64,000 nucleotides of DNA, taken from NCBI GenBank assembly GCA_001766655.1, contig MJCC01000007.1:241275-305274 (forward strand), read 5' to 3'. The notes under the pieces were generated by a model, which worked only from the letters and a program-made list of their open reading frames with translations, did no database searches and was not told where the DNA came from. Within the stretch, counting starts at the first letter, position 1; every line of letters begins with the position of its first letter. Positions 21,132-30,620 of this stretch are shown here, in pieces. Source of the DNA: Phytomonas francai. Lineage: Eukaryota > Euglenozoa > Kinetoplastea > Trypanosomatida > Trypanosomatidae. A program made the translations under genes and the position numbers.

Positions 21132-22235
21132 ATGGCTTCTAAGAGATTTACATTCCCTGTGCTTGATGGCATAAGCCTTACCGGGTCATCAAAGATGAGA
21201 GAAATCACACAGGATGTGCTTTCGTGTTTGGAGAGTGCGTTGCTCTCCAAAAAAAAAGCAAAAAGACCTCTTATCCGCAGAGAAGATGGACTATTTTGCC
21301 TTTATAAGATCGGCTCGCACGTTGCACTTCCCTTGACCTTTATCGGAACATTACGTGGTCATGACAGAACTGAAGGTGCGATGAATGATCCGCGGCAAAC
21401 TATACTCCTCCATTCGCCCGGTCTCGCAGGGGCCTTTCATGTCCAGCTAAGCGATCTCCTTTCATGCCGTGGACAGTTCACTACGGATCTCCATACTGCA
21501 TCAGCCGAATCGCAGCAGCTAGGGTCTCTATGCTTGATGGAAGTGCTACAGGCCTCTCTGCGGCGCCAGGGGCCGCACCAAGGGTCTGGGATCATGGAGC
21601 CGCTCTACCTCAAAGGAAGACGCCGTCATTTTTCAGCGCAGGGCACCAGCCACCTCCTCGCACGGGGGGCGGAGATCCGCCCGGACGCGCTGAGGCTGGA
21701 CTTTCCCTACCACACCGGCGGCGCCCACGCGCTCCGGCAGTTTCTGGACATCACCGACGCGGCCTGCGGGCACTTCGGGGAGGGCGCGGAGCACGGCGCG
21801 AAGGTGCTGAGTCGGTACGGCGTGGCCGTGGGGGTGGGGGTGGCGGCGAGCGCGGGGCTGGGGACGGCCTGCCTGTACTGGCACCCCTACGGGGCCCAGG
21901 CGGCGTGCCTCGCGCCCGCCCTCCACGCCTGCCGCCTCCTGCGGGTGGGCAAGGTCAGGCTCCAGCCGAATGGGCCGACGTCCTCCTGCGAGGTCCTCCA
22001 CAGGGAGGACATCCGGCGATACATGAAGACCGACGTGGAGGGGCCCTACGATTCGAGTCGGTGGCTTTGCGAGGGTCTTTTCGGGGTGCGCCCGGGGCAG
22101 CCGTGGGGAGACAATGGCTTCGCTTGCGTGTTAGGAGTCGCGTTTAACGAGGCCTCAGAGGAGTTTGAGCTGGTGCTCAAAGAGACTGAATCCGGGGCGG
22201 TGTTTTTCGCCGATGATTTAGAGCACAATCCCTGA
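21132..22235 (+). CDS. Hypothetical protein with GC-rich centre
   Basis: A 367-aa protein of unknown function. Residues 1-140 come from ordinary, moderately AT-rich sequence. From about 21580 to 22110 (residues ~150-325) the DNA is sharply GC rich and the protein becomes rich in Ala, Gly, Arg, His and Leu. One glycine/alanine/valine-rich hydrophobic stretch (VAVGVGVAASAGLGTACLYW, about residues 231-250) might be a membrane helix or a buried core helix. The C-terminal 40 residues return to ordinary composition and are acidic. No domain recognised; the reading frame is intact throughout, so it looks like a functional gene rather than a pseudogene. Confidence 0.78.
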   Translation: MASKRFTFPVLDGISLTGSSKMREITQDVLSCLESALLSKKKAKRPLIRREDGLFCLYKIGSHVALPLTFIGTLRGHDRTEGAMNDPRQTILLHSPGLAGAFHVQLSDLLSCRGQFTTDLHTASAESQQLGSLCLMEVLQASLRRQGPHQGSGIMEPLYLKGRRRHFSAQGTSHLLARGAEIRPDALRLDFPYHTGGAHALRQFLDITDAACGHFGEGAEHGAKVLSRYGVAVGVGVAASAGLGTACLYWHPYGAQAACLAPALHACRLLRVGKVRLQPNGPTSSCEVLHREDIRRYMKTDVEGPYDSSRWLCEGLFGVRPGQPWGDNGFACVLGVAFNEASEEFELVLKETESGAVFFADDLEHNP

Positions 22236-22481
22236 TTCCGACAATCGCCAGTTTAGGGGGACAGGAGTTCCAGTACCTCCCCTGAAGGCTTCGCAGCGTC
22301 GAATATGTTAAACGTGCATTTTGTGCATTACCTAAGTGGTACAGTTCTTACACTCTTTTATGATTTTTTAAAATTATCTTCCACTAGCTCTTTAAATCCA
22401 CCTTTTTGGTATTTTTGATTACAAATAGGAGGAAACGGTTTTGCACAAAAGGGTAGTACCCCAACACTATTGCGCACAGAG

Positions 22482-23234
22482 ATGGCTCAAATAAGCGTAA
22501 ATTATACATTTTTAGATGAACTTGTTGATTCCCCTGTGGAGCCGAAAGTGCGGATGTCCACGTTGCGTCGGACTTTTTTTGATGATCTAAACAATTCTAT
22601 TCGGGTGAATCCAAATAAACAGGATAATTTAGCATTCGGAGAGGGTGCATCTTCTCAATTGGTGTGCGAAAAACCCGCAGAGAAGTTGTTTAGCGCGCGC
22701 TCCGAGGAATCGTCTTCCTCAGAAGACGCTTCCGATGAAAAGGGGAAGGGTAAATCACAGGGAAACGCGCTGGAGTCCCACTCAAGTGAGAATAATATTC
22801 AAGCTGTTCCAAAATTATCGACGTCCCCCGTACTTGGTCTGGATGAGGAAGATTATAATAAGGCATCCTTACAACCGTCGTACAATTTCTCTAGGCACTT
22901 CAAGTTTACTGTCGCTATACTGACCAATGTAGTTGCGGGTTCGCTCTCTGGTATCTCTTGTAAGCATATTTTTCGTCCAATAGTATCCACTGTAATAACT
23001 GGTATTGTAGTGACTCAGAGCTTATGCTTGATGGGATATGCTACGGTATCTTGGGGGGCTCTTCTTCGCGATTTTTCCAGGTTTGTGATTCGTGGGTCTC
23101 AGATCAAGTACCTCGAGGTGAGGACAACTAGGGCTTCCCTTGCATGGAGTCGTCTGTTAATCACCTTATCACGGTCCCCAATCCGACGAGCTTTTTTTTG
23201 GGCTGGCTTTATTTCTGGGATATTTTTGATTTAG
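22482..23234 (+). CDS. FUN14-like membrane protein
   Basis: A 250-aa protein with a long, acidic and Ser-rich N-terminal half (Ser/Glu cluster near residues 70-100), predicted disordered. The C-terminal half is hydrophobic. The segment NVVAGSLSGISCKHIFRP followed by a second hydrophobic helix (VITGIVVTQSLCLMGY) and WGALLRDF resembles the FUN14 domain: a glycine-rich helix, then a helix ending in GY and a VxW motif. FUN14 proteins sit in the outer mitochondrial membrane and in animals take part in mitophagy. The start is the first ATG (22482); a TTG at 22470 also opens the frame. A final hydrophobic segment closes the protein (FFWAGFISGIFLI). Confidence 0.6.
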   Translation: MAQISVNYTFLDELVDSPVEPKVRMSTLRRTFFDDLNNSIRVNPNKQDNLAFGEGASSQLVCEKPAEKLFSARSEESSSSEDASDEKGKGKSQGNALESHSSENNIQAVPKLSTSPVLGLDEEDYNKASLQPSYNFSRHFKFTVAILTNVVAGSLSGISCKHIFRPIVSTVITGIVVTQSLCLMGYATVSWGALLRDFSRFVIRGSQIKYLEVRTTRASLAWSRLLITLSRSPIRRAFFWAGFISGIFLI

Positions 23235-23724
23235 TTTAATCGTCTACAAATTACTTTTTTGCCTTGCTTCAGGGGCAATCTACTTATACGTGTTTTCCCT
23301 CTTTCCCCTTCCCCATATTTAGAGGGAACATCGATTCGACAACAACCTTAGGATCAATGGAAGATCAAAATGGCACACTAAAAAAAATGCAAAGTATAAT
23401 ATGTCAATTGCGATTTCCTTCTTAATTGCATCAGTTAATATGTAATGCAAGGGCACTCTTCTTTAGAGTATTTGCAAGCTTTTCATCAAGAAAAAAAAGT
23501 AACCGAAACCGATTGCTATCAAAAAAGGATTGAGATCAGGATGCAATACGTTATCAAATACTTCTTTTTAACTAAAGGGTAAAAGATTTTTTATAAGCTT
23601 CCTGATTGGCATACGCAGTTTCTCGTTCATTTTTTCCCATTTTTTGGGGAAAAATGGACAATATTTTATTCGACATTTTGCCCTTCTTCTTTTCCTTTCC
23701 TTTTCCTTTAGAGTTGTACATAAG
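23235..23724. other. Spacer
   Basis: AT-rich, no gene. It ends in an unusually clean 29-nt pyrimidine tract, annotated separately as a trans-splice acceptor. Confidence 0.65.
23681..23711 (+). promoter_or_regulatory. 29-nt pyrimidine tract and AG trans-splice acceptor
   Basis: Positions 23681-23709 are all C or T and are followed at once by AG (23710-23711). This lies only 13 nt before ATG 23725 and downstream of the TTG at 23644 that opens the same frame, so it also decides the start codon of the next gene. Confidence 0.75.
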
Positions 23725-25518
23725 ATGCTCTCCATAGTCAATGCCAACAAGGCACAGACGCAGGAATTGAAGGATACCTCTATTGGAGAAAGAGATTTGT
23801 TTTTGAAGGAAAATGTAAGCGAGTTGGCGAAAGCTACTCTATCCACTAAGCTGGTAGATCGCTTTCAAAATCGAGAGGACCCGCGGGGAATGTCCTGTGA
23901 GATCGCAAAGGAGGTGCTATCCCGCTTCGCGTTGAGGGATTGCTCGGTGTTTGTTTACGGCCTCTTGGAATCTCCTTTAATTCTGGACGAAACAAGCAAA
24001 CTCCTTTCTGAGATGGAAAGGTGCTGCGGTTCTCTCGTCGGGGCTTTCCGGTTCTGCGCAACCCCCCCACCCGGCTTCCAGCGGCCCGTTTATATAAGCC
24101 ACGTGTTTCTGGTCGTTTTCGAAACCGTATCCTCGGTTGAGAAGGCCCTGCGCCTGACCGGGGAGCGAATTTCCGGGAATGTGTTTTCCGTGAGGCCGTC
24201 CTCGACCGCAAGGCCGCCGTCGGATGGGGCCGAGGAAGCCTGTCTGCGGACCTTTCTGCCCTCGGCGTCCCGCGGGGAGGGCGCGGGCGGGAGGTTTGCC
24301 CCGTCGGCCCGCCTATGGGCCGCCCTCTTCTCGACCGCGTCGGTCTACCGCGTCGACTGGGTCGCGGCCCGCGCGGCCGCGAAGCGCCACGATGCGGTGA
24401 TTCTGGACGAGTCGAAGGTGCTGCTGCCGGCCCGGCCGCCCGCCCCGAACGGCGAGGGCGTCGGCGGCCGAAAGCGCCCGTCGGAGGCCTCCCGCGGGGC
24501 CGCCTCGCGGCCGTTAATGGGCGAGGCGGCGAGGGCGGCGGGGGGCGCGGCGTCGCCGCCCGGCAGCTTCGCCCCGGCGAGCACCTTTTCCGTCCAGCAG
24601 CAGTACTACGACCGGAAGTACGGCGGCGCGCGTTCGCTGCCGCTCCTCCGGCAAACCGGCGAGGCGATTTCGCGGGTGCTCGGGTGGGGCTGGGGCTCCG
24701 TGGTCGGGAGCTTTTCCCTCGCGGAGGACCCCCTCCTGCCGGCGGACGGGGGCCCGGCGCGTTCGCGGCGGCCGATCGCGCCGCCGCCGGCGGCAGCTCG
24801 CGATGCCCGGGACGAGGGCGAGCCCGCGGCGAGGCGCCGGCGTCTGGAGGGCGGCAGCGCCGACGTCGCCGCCCCCTCGGCGGCGCCCGAGGGGCCCTCC
24901 GCGGCGCGGGGCATCCCCCGGCTGAGCGCGGTCGGCTCGGCGCTGAGTTGGGTGCCCGGCTTCCGGTACGTCCTCCCGCTCTTCAGCGCGGATGAGGGGG
25001 AGGGGCCCGCCTGCGGGGAGGCCTCGGGTGGGCCCGGGCTCCCTGCGGCCCCGGCCTGCCGCCCCGCCGCCAGGATTCCCGCCCAGGCGCTCCCGCCGCC
25101 GCCGCCGGGGCCGGCTGCCCTCTCGCGGGCCGCGGCCCACGACCCCGCCGCGTTCGTCTTCCCCTGCAGGCCGCGGGACCCGGCCTCGCCTATGCAATTC
25201 GCGAGCGAGGGCAAGGCGACGCCCCCCCACGCCGCGGGCCGTCTTCTCCCGCGCCCGACCCTCTCCCTCGCACCACAACCGACTTTGCGCGCCTTTGGAG
25301 TAGGGCCTCAGCCTCCCTGCGAACGGCCAAACGACTCCGGCATCCGAGTTCTCAACTATTCCGGGCGGCAAAGGGACGACGCGGATGAGGGGTCTTTCCT
25401 TTCCCTCCACACAACGAACGCCCGCAGCCCAAGTACTGGACTGGAACGGGGGATCCACCATTTGGCAGTGGGTGCCAATTCACTTGTGGACAGCAGATTT
25501 TTGGATAGTAGCACCTGA
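23725..25518 (+). CDS. RRM-like (possibly Nup35/MPPN-type) protein with long GC-rich low-complexity region
   Basis: A 597-aa protein. Residues ~75-160 look like a variant RRM fold (strand CSVFVYGLLESP, helix, then VFLVVFETVSSVEKALRL and ISGNVFSVRPS). The spacing resembles the RRM of Nup35/Nup53 nucleoporins. Residues ~165-540 are encoded by GC-rich DNA (about 24040-25300) and are Ala/Pro/Gly/Arg rich. Within this lie two similar aromatic amphipathic segments, AISRVLGWGWGSVVGSF (about 317-333) and SAVGSALSWVPGFRYVLPLF (about 398-417). These may bind membrane, as does the Nup35 C-terminal helix. The nucleoporin idea is speculative; an RNA-binding protein is the alternative. The start is ATG 23725, set by the splice acceptor. 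Confidence 0.7.
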   Translation: MLSIVNANKAQTQELKDTSIGERDLFLKENVSELAKATLSTKLVDRFQNREDPRGMSCEIAKEVLSRFALRDCSVFVYGLLESPLILDETSKLLSEMERCCGSLVGAFRFCATPPPGFQRPVYISHVFLVVFETVSSVEKALRLTGERISGNVFSVRPSSTARPPSDGAEEACLRTFLPSASRGEGAGGRFAPSARLWAALFSTASVYRVDWVAARAAAKRHDAVILDESKVLLPARPPAPNGEGVGGRKRPSEASRGAASRPLMGEAARAAGGAASPPGSFAPASTFSVQQQYYDRKYGGARSLPLLRQTGEAISRVLGWGWGSVVGSFSLAEDPLLPADGGPARSRRPIAPPPAAARDARDEGEPAARRRRLEGGSADVAAPSAAPEGPSAARGIPRLSAVGSALSWVPGFRYVLPLFSADEGEGPACGEASGGPGLPAAPACRPAARIPAQALPPPPPGPAALSRAAAHDPAAFVFPCRPRDPASPMQFASEGKATPPHAAGRLLPRPTLSLAPQPTLRAFGVGPQPPCERPNDSGIRVLNYSGRQRDDADEGSFLSLHTTNARSPSTGLERGIHHLAVGANSLVDSRFLDSST

Positions 25519-26107
25519 AGGGGGTGCCGATATCATTCGTAATGTTATTGACCTTTTGTGGCGCGTCTGGATGGGGGGCGATAGTATTTGTTTACTAGTT
25601 TGTTTATGCAACCGAAGGACCAATTGGGTTTCGTTCTGCCTCGATGCGTATGCGCACTTTCATAGGTGAAATGGGCTCTGCGTAGCGGCGTCCTATAGAC
25701 GGGCCATCGCTACTTAATTTATAGATCACTGTTCCGGACTGCCGTATAATGAATGCAATTATATCCATGTGGTTATTTTTTTTTCTAAGAGAGCCCCAAG
25801 ATTCAAGGACTTGAATAGATAGAGCCATTAAATGGCCTTGAGAAGGGATTTGGGGAGAGGAGTGTATGCTAAGCACAGCACCGCTACAACATTTCATAAT
25901 CATTTTTCTCCACTTCATCCTTGAGTTTAATAATCTTACTGATCTCATGTAAGGACCACGACTTCATTTTCACTATTTTTTTGTCAATATGCATCATTTG
26001 ATTCTCAACCTTTCTTTTATGCCTCTCAACAATTTTTTCCCCCCCCTGGCAAGTGATTCTTCTCCATCAACAAATACACTTTTAACCTTCCAATTTTCGA
26101 GAGCAAG
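25519..26107. other. Spacer
   Basis: No gene. Composition falls from GC rich to AT rich within about 200 nt before the preceding stop codon. T-rich sequence occurs at about 25970-26090. Confidence 0.6.
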
Positions 26108-26449
26108 ATGCCTAACCTTTGTGTTTCATGCCACTTCAACCCACCCGTCATCACGATCCTCGGCGCACCTCTTCGTGAAGATACCATTCGTGCATTGGAA
26201 AGTCAATTGCCGCTTGTAACCTCGACAGCGGTGGTTCCCAATAAGGAACCACCAAAATTCATTTTTGTGCAAAAACCCGACCACTGGAGGATTGAACTAC
26301 TACAGCACTACTGCGACGAGCTTCACAAATCCGCGATGTGCCTCACATTTATTGAGGCTTTGAAGCAGGAGGGATGGACTATTCGAGCCTCGAACTCTGT
26401 TGTTAACGGCGATAGTGAAACAACCAAGCTCTTCTTCACTCGTTCGTAA
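26108..26449 (+). CDS. Small hypothetical protein
   Basis: A 113-aa protein starting MPNLCVSCHFNPPV. It mixes short hydrophobic and charged stretches like a compact alpha/beta domain, and residues 71-90 form a likely amphipathic helix (HKSAMCLTFIEALKQEGW). Two Cys near the N-terminus (CVSC) might bind metal but a second pair is missing. There is no signal or membrane segment. I do not recognise the family. Confidence 0.68.
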   Translation: MPNLCVSCHFNPPVITILGAPLREDTIRALESQLPLVTSTAVVPNKEPPKFIFVQKPDHWRIELLQHYCDELHKSAMCLTFIEALKQEGWTIRASNSVVNGDSETTKLFFTRS

Positions 26450-26862
26450 GGTTTCGAGCAAAAAGGGATTATCGTATGTATAATTTTTTAAATATTTTTG
26501 GATGTTTGATTCTTTTTTTCTTTATTATTATTGTTCCCCGCAGTTTATGAGTTTCGATGTACTTAGGGATTAAAAATGCTTTCTCACATCTTTACCAAGT
26601 AGCTATTCGACCAAAGAAAGCAGGATTTTAGGAATGTAAAAATGGAATGTTAATATTTATGTACTCATACATATATTCTTGCTTCCCCACTATGCTTTGA
26701 TGAAGGAATCCCTTTGTGCGGCCCAGGAAGTGGTATTAATGTTTTTTCCCCCCTATTCCCTATTCTGTCATCTCATTTTTGACTTCATAATTTTATTAGT
26801 CATTTTTAATCACTAGTGAAGCAATCGAGAAGGAAAGTTGAAGGATAAAATAGTGTGCCAAT
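26450..26862. other. Spacer
   Basis: AT-rich, no gene seen. Pyrimidine-rich sequence around 26745-26775 is a candidate acceptor region for the next gene. Confidence 0.55.
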
Positions 26863-27177
26863 ATGTACGCCAAAGTTAGACGACCATTATGGAGTTTTTT
26901 TTTGCCTGCAACAGTAGCCAGTCGCTTTCGAACTATTGGCTATAACTCGTTTTTGCTGATGTTTCTTATTTCCTCAGCAGCCATTTTAAACAGGCAGTCT
27001 TACTACCGGGCTCAATTGTCCGATGAGGATGAAAAAACCTATGACCGAATCAACCGTCGTGCATATGTCGCATTACCTGATGGCCGTATGGCACTCATCT
27101 ACCCCATTGTTGATACCCAGTCAACCTTCACCCGAACCGTTTTAGCATTCCTGGACTCTGTTAATATATTGCCCTGA
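26863..27177 (+). CDS. Small membrane protein, probably mitochondrial
   Basis: A 104-aa protein with a basic N-terminus (MYAKVRRPLW) followed by one hydrophobic helix at about residues 28-43 (NSFLLMFLISSAAIL) and a soluble C-terminal part. The pattern of a positively charged leader and one membrane span is common among small subunits of kinetoplastid respiratory or ATP synthase complexes, but no specific subunit is recognised. The start is the only ATG at the N-terminal edge. Confidence 0.65.
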   Translation: MYAKVRRPLWSFFLPATVASRFRTIGYNSFLLMFLISSAAILNRQSYYRAQLSDEDEKTYDRINRRAYVALPDGRMALIYPIVDTQSTFTRTVLAFLDSVNILP

Positions 27178-27491
27178 AATTTTTACTGTGTAACAGAATT
27201 CTTAGGATAACTGAAACCACGTGCATTCTTGTTTTTTTTTGTCTCTAAACAGTGGTAAATAGCCTGTGAGATATATTAGGCTTGTATTTTATCTTTCTGA
27301 TCCCTCCATTTTTTATTTTTTTTTGTAGAATCATCAGGAAAGACAAGAAAAATCATTTTTTTTTAAAATAGGATCGAAATCGGTGTAAATATTTAGTTGA
27401 AACAGAAATGGTTTATTTTTATTTAGGAAAATTTGAATGACTAAAACGATTAACGCGTGAAAAATATTGCGTATAGTAATAGCAATAGGAA

Positions 27492-27525
<34 letters not shown>

Positions 27526-27730
27526 CCCTATGTTTGTCAAATCCCTTGCTCGCAACTAGTCTTAGCTGCGACCTATTTTTGTAGTAGAGAGTCGTTGTTT
27601 TTATTGGGATTGCTTATAGAAATGTCTTAATATTGATGGAGGTTCATTTTTTTAAACTTTATGAGCTGCAAATGCTTTCAACAATATTTTCACTTCGCCA
27701 TGTTTGTGTTTCCCTTTAATCAAGGTTTCA
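27178..27730. other. Spacer with (TA)n
   Basis: AT-rich, no gene. Includes a TA dinucleotide run at 27495-27523. Confidence 0.6.
27495..27523. repeat. (TA)14 microsatellite
   Basis: Uninterrupted TA run, 29 nt, in the spacer. Confidence 0.9.
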
Positions 27731-30169
27731 ATGAATTCCCTTAAGGGTGCGCCTTCCTTGTTTCCCGGGCCAAAAACCCAACCCGCGCGCCAGACAACGA
27801 CAACAGACCAAAAGCCACCTCTTATAAATGTACTTGAGCCTAGTACCGAGCCTGACCCAAAGGTCAGTGCTGCAAAGAAAAGAAAGAAACACTCAAAGAA
27901 GACTAAAGAGCCAACCTCACAAACTACTACGTCTAAACACAAAGCAAGCGACTTGTCCGCATCTGAGAAAAAGGGCACTACAGCTGCGTCTGTGATGAAG
28001 TCTAATGTTGAATATGTAGATGACTTTGAAGATAGCCAGATCGAAGATTCGGATGACGACATACCGACTGTAGAGCAGATGGTATCCAAACGGGCGCCAT
28101 CAGAACCTTTGTCGGTTGAATCATACTCTCAAGAGTTCGACGAACCCGAGGAGGAGACTGCAAATTTAGAAGAAAAGAATAATAACTTGGATCTCATTGC
28201 GAAGGAGGAGGAACTGAAAGCCAAAGAGGATGAGTTAAAGCGGCAAATGGAATTGTTTAGGGTGCAGCAAGAGCAGCAGCAGCAGCTACAGCAACAATGG
28301 CAACAACAGCAGCAGCTACAGCAGCAACAGATGCAACAACAGCAGCAGCAGCTACAACAGCAACAGCAGCAGTTGTTGGCAGAGGCTACGAAAAGACATG
28401 ATGCCGAACCAGTGCAAGAAGATCTGGTGGCTGCTGGGCCCTCCTCGGTTGGAAATGAGCCGCTACCTCACGATCACGAAGAGGAGCTGATTACTCAACA
28501 CGGAAGAGGATTAACAGATGCTCAGAAAGCTGAGATTCAGCGCCGGCGTGCGCGTGAGCTACGGCAGCAACATGCCGAAGAGGAAGAGGGCGTGCGCCAT
28601 CTTTTTCAACGGTTATCACAGGACGTCCGTGAGGTTTTTCGTGAACTGAGTTTCTCTGTCATTGCGGCTGAGAAAGAGCGCCTGCTTAGAGACGATCGGT
28701 ACCGGAAGGAGAAGGAGGCGCGGGATAAACGAGAGGAGCAGCAACACATGGAGAAACTATCGCGCGAGGTCAAGGAGCGCGAAGAGCGTGAGGCGAAGTT
28801 TTGGAGTAGAGCCGAGGAACGCGAGCAAGAATTTCGAGCCTTAATTGAGGGACGCCTGAAAAGGGATGAGGAAGAGCGAGAGGCGAGGCTCAGAAGGGAC
28901 TTGCAAGATAGCGCAGAGCGTGTGCGAAAGGATCAGGAGCTAAGGAACCAACTAGAGAAACTTGAGCGGGAACGGCGTTCTCAAGCAACAGCAGATGCAC
29001 ACCAGCGGGATAATTCATTCATACAAAACCAGATAGAAAATATGAAGTCCCAGTACTCTGCTCAATTGCAGGATATTCGAAACCAAAACGAACTCTACCA
29101 TGCGCGCCTTGAGGAATTACATCGTTCTGAGCTTGAGATGATCCAAAAGCGGTATGATGCGGACTCTCAGCAGCTTTCAAATCAGCATGCTAAGCAGCTT
29201 GTGCTGGCGGAGACGCACTTCGGGAAGGTTGACAAGTTGGAGAGGATCGTCGAAAACCTTCATGGAGAGATTCAGGCGTCGAAAAAGCTAAATGAAACCC
29301 TCACCGAAGAGCGCTTGAATACTCTCAAGAGCAAGGAAAGGCAGCTTGAAGAGCAACACACTCTTCTGCTGGCAATGATGGACGATCTGAAAAACGATAA
29401 GCAACAGCTGGAAAAAGAGCGAGCGCGCGTTTCTGCGCTGTATGCCAAGTTTGAGCTTCTGTTGGAAAACTTCACGAAAAACGCCGAGGATGATCGCCGA
29501 CAGCTCCAAGAGGCTCAGAGCCGTCTGGAGACATTCCGCCAGCAAACCAATAAAGACTGCAAACTAATGGTTAGCGAGGTCTTCCAGGAACGCAAAGTGC
29601 TTGAACAGCAGACTGAGGAGTTCTTTTCTCGTAAAATGGAGGCTATGGCCGAGTTACAGGCAGAGCGTTTGGCGATTTCACGGGAAAGGACTGAGGCAGC
29701 TGTTGCGCGAGAACGGCAAAATCGTGACGAGACCGAGTTGCTCAAATCGTTGCGATCCCGTGAGGAGGAATATGCACTTAAGATTGAGGCCATTGATACG
29801 GACCGCTCCTCTATCAGTCAGATGAAGTTGGAACTGAAGCAAGCATCCGAAAAGATTGCCGCCGATCGGGAAGCGATTGCAAAGGAGCGAGAACTATTCG
29901 AGTTCGAGAAGCAGGAGCTTCTCTGTCGGTTTGATGAGATACGGCGCCGCGCGCACGACGCCGCGAGTGTGCAAGAAAAGATGCGCATGGCATTAGTTCA
30001 AGAACGCGCCGCAGCGGAGTATGGTATTGAACCTATCCAGCAGAAGCCTTTGCAGCTGCAACCAAGGGCTGCCGAGCACGCCGACCCCATCGCTATTGCT
30101 TCCACCATGACGAACCTTCAGATAGATTTAGCGCACCAACGGGCGATATTAGAAAAAATGGCGATGTGA
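27731..30169 (+). CDS. Large coiled-coil protein with polyglutamine tract
   Basis: An 812-aa protein. Residues 1-85 are basic and Thr/Pro/Lys rich. Residues ~95-150 are acidic, with DDFEDSQIEDSDDD. Residues ~160-180 start a coiled coil that runs into a glutamine tract at about 180-217 made of CAG/CAA codons broken by Leu, Met and Trp. From about 260 to the C-terminus nearly the whole protein is charged heptad coiled coil (repeated Glu/Arg/Lys/Gln with Leu). This architecture (disordered acidic N-terminus, long coiled coil) is that of cytoskeletal, basal-body or transition-fibre proteins such as FBF1, but no signature proves a specific family. The first ATG is 27731; a TTG at 27704 opens the frame earlier. 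Confidence 0.85.
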   Translation: MNSLKGAPSLFPGPKTQPARQTTTTDQKPPLINVLEPSTEPDPKVSAAKKRKKHSKKTKEPTSQTTTSKHKASDLSASEKKGTTAASVMKSNVEYVDDFEDSQIEDSDDDIPTVEQMVSKRAPSEPLSVESYSQEFDEPEEETANLEEKNNNLDLIAKEEELKAKEDELKRQMELFRVQQEQQQQLQQQWQQQQQLQQQQMQQQQQQLQQQQQQLLAEATKRHDAEPVQEDLVAAGPSSVGNEPLPHDHEEELITQHGRGLTDAQKAEIQRRRARELRQQHAEEEEGVRHLFQRLSQDVREVFRELSFSVIAAEKERLLRDDRYRKEKEARDKREEQQHMEKLSREVKEREEREAKFWSRAEEREQEFRALIEGRLKRDEEEREARLRRDLQDSAERVRKDQELRNQLEKLERERRSQATADAHQRDNSFIQNQIENMKSQYSAQLQDIRNQNELYHARLEELHRSELEMIQKRYDADSQQLSNQHAKQLVLAETHFGKVDKLERIVENLHGEIQASKKLNETLTEERLNTLKSKERQLEEQHTLLLAMMDDLKNDKQQLEKERARVSALYAKFELLLENFTKNAEDDRRQLQEAQSRLETFRQQTNKDCKLMVSEVFQERKVLEQQTEEFFSRKMEAMAELQAERLAISRERTEAAVARERQNRDETELLKSLRSREEEYALKIEAIDTDRSSISQMKLELKQASEKIAADREAIAKERELFEFEKQELLCRFDEIRRRAHDAASVQEKMRMALVQERAAAEYGIEPIQQKPLQLQPRAAEHADPIAIASTMTNLQIDLAHQRAILEKMAM
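28267..28379 (+). repeat. CAG/CAA repeat coding for polyglutamine
   Basis: Imperfect CAG/CAA/CTA codon repeat within the coiled-coil gene. It encodes a Gln-rich run interrupted by Leu, Trp and Met. Such tracts vary in length between strains. Confidence 0.85.
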
Positions 30170-30620
30170 TGGCACCTTATCAACAGCATGGAGTGGAGAG
30201 GGGGGAGGGGCTGTGAAATAGAAAATAGATTTAGAACAAAAGAAAAGGTTGACTGTTGAATTGGGTTTAGCATCTAAGGTGCGTGGGGAGTTCTTCATCG
30301 TTTGTGTGTATAAGAAGCCCCTGTAAACTTCCGACGACAGCGCACTACACACACAAACATATCGACACAAAGTTGAATGAATAGACTTTTCAGCTAAACG
30401 AAGAGATATCTCTTGATGTTTTTTTTTTTCACATGCCCAGGCTTTTGCGTAGTTTCGTCTCTTTTTCTGTATTGATCTTTCTTATTACTATTATGGACCC
30501 ACATCCCTTGTTGATATCTTAGTTACTTACACTTAATTATATATTCACTAAAGGCATACACCCTAGCTAGCCACCCCGTACATTTCTTAACATATCACCG
30601 TTTAAGCAACTCCAAGGGGG
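30170..30620. other. Spacer
   Basis: No gene seen. T runs at about 30419-30430 and CT-rich sequence at 30455-30485 are candidate acceptor tracts for the HSP60-like gene. Confidence 0.55.

Noticed and set aside
24514..25461. Long minus-strand and alternative plus frames across the GC-rich island
   Set aside because: High GC removes stop codons in all frames. The products are Arg/Gly/Pro/Ala repeats, and the + frame 23725-25518 alone has a start, an acceptor and an RRM-like domain.
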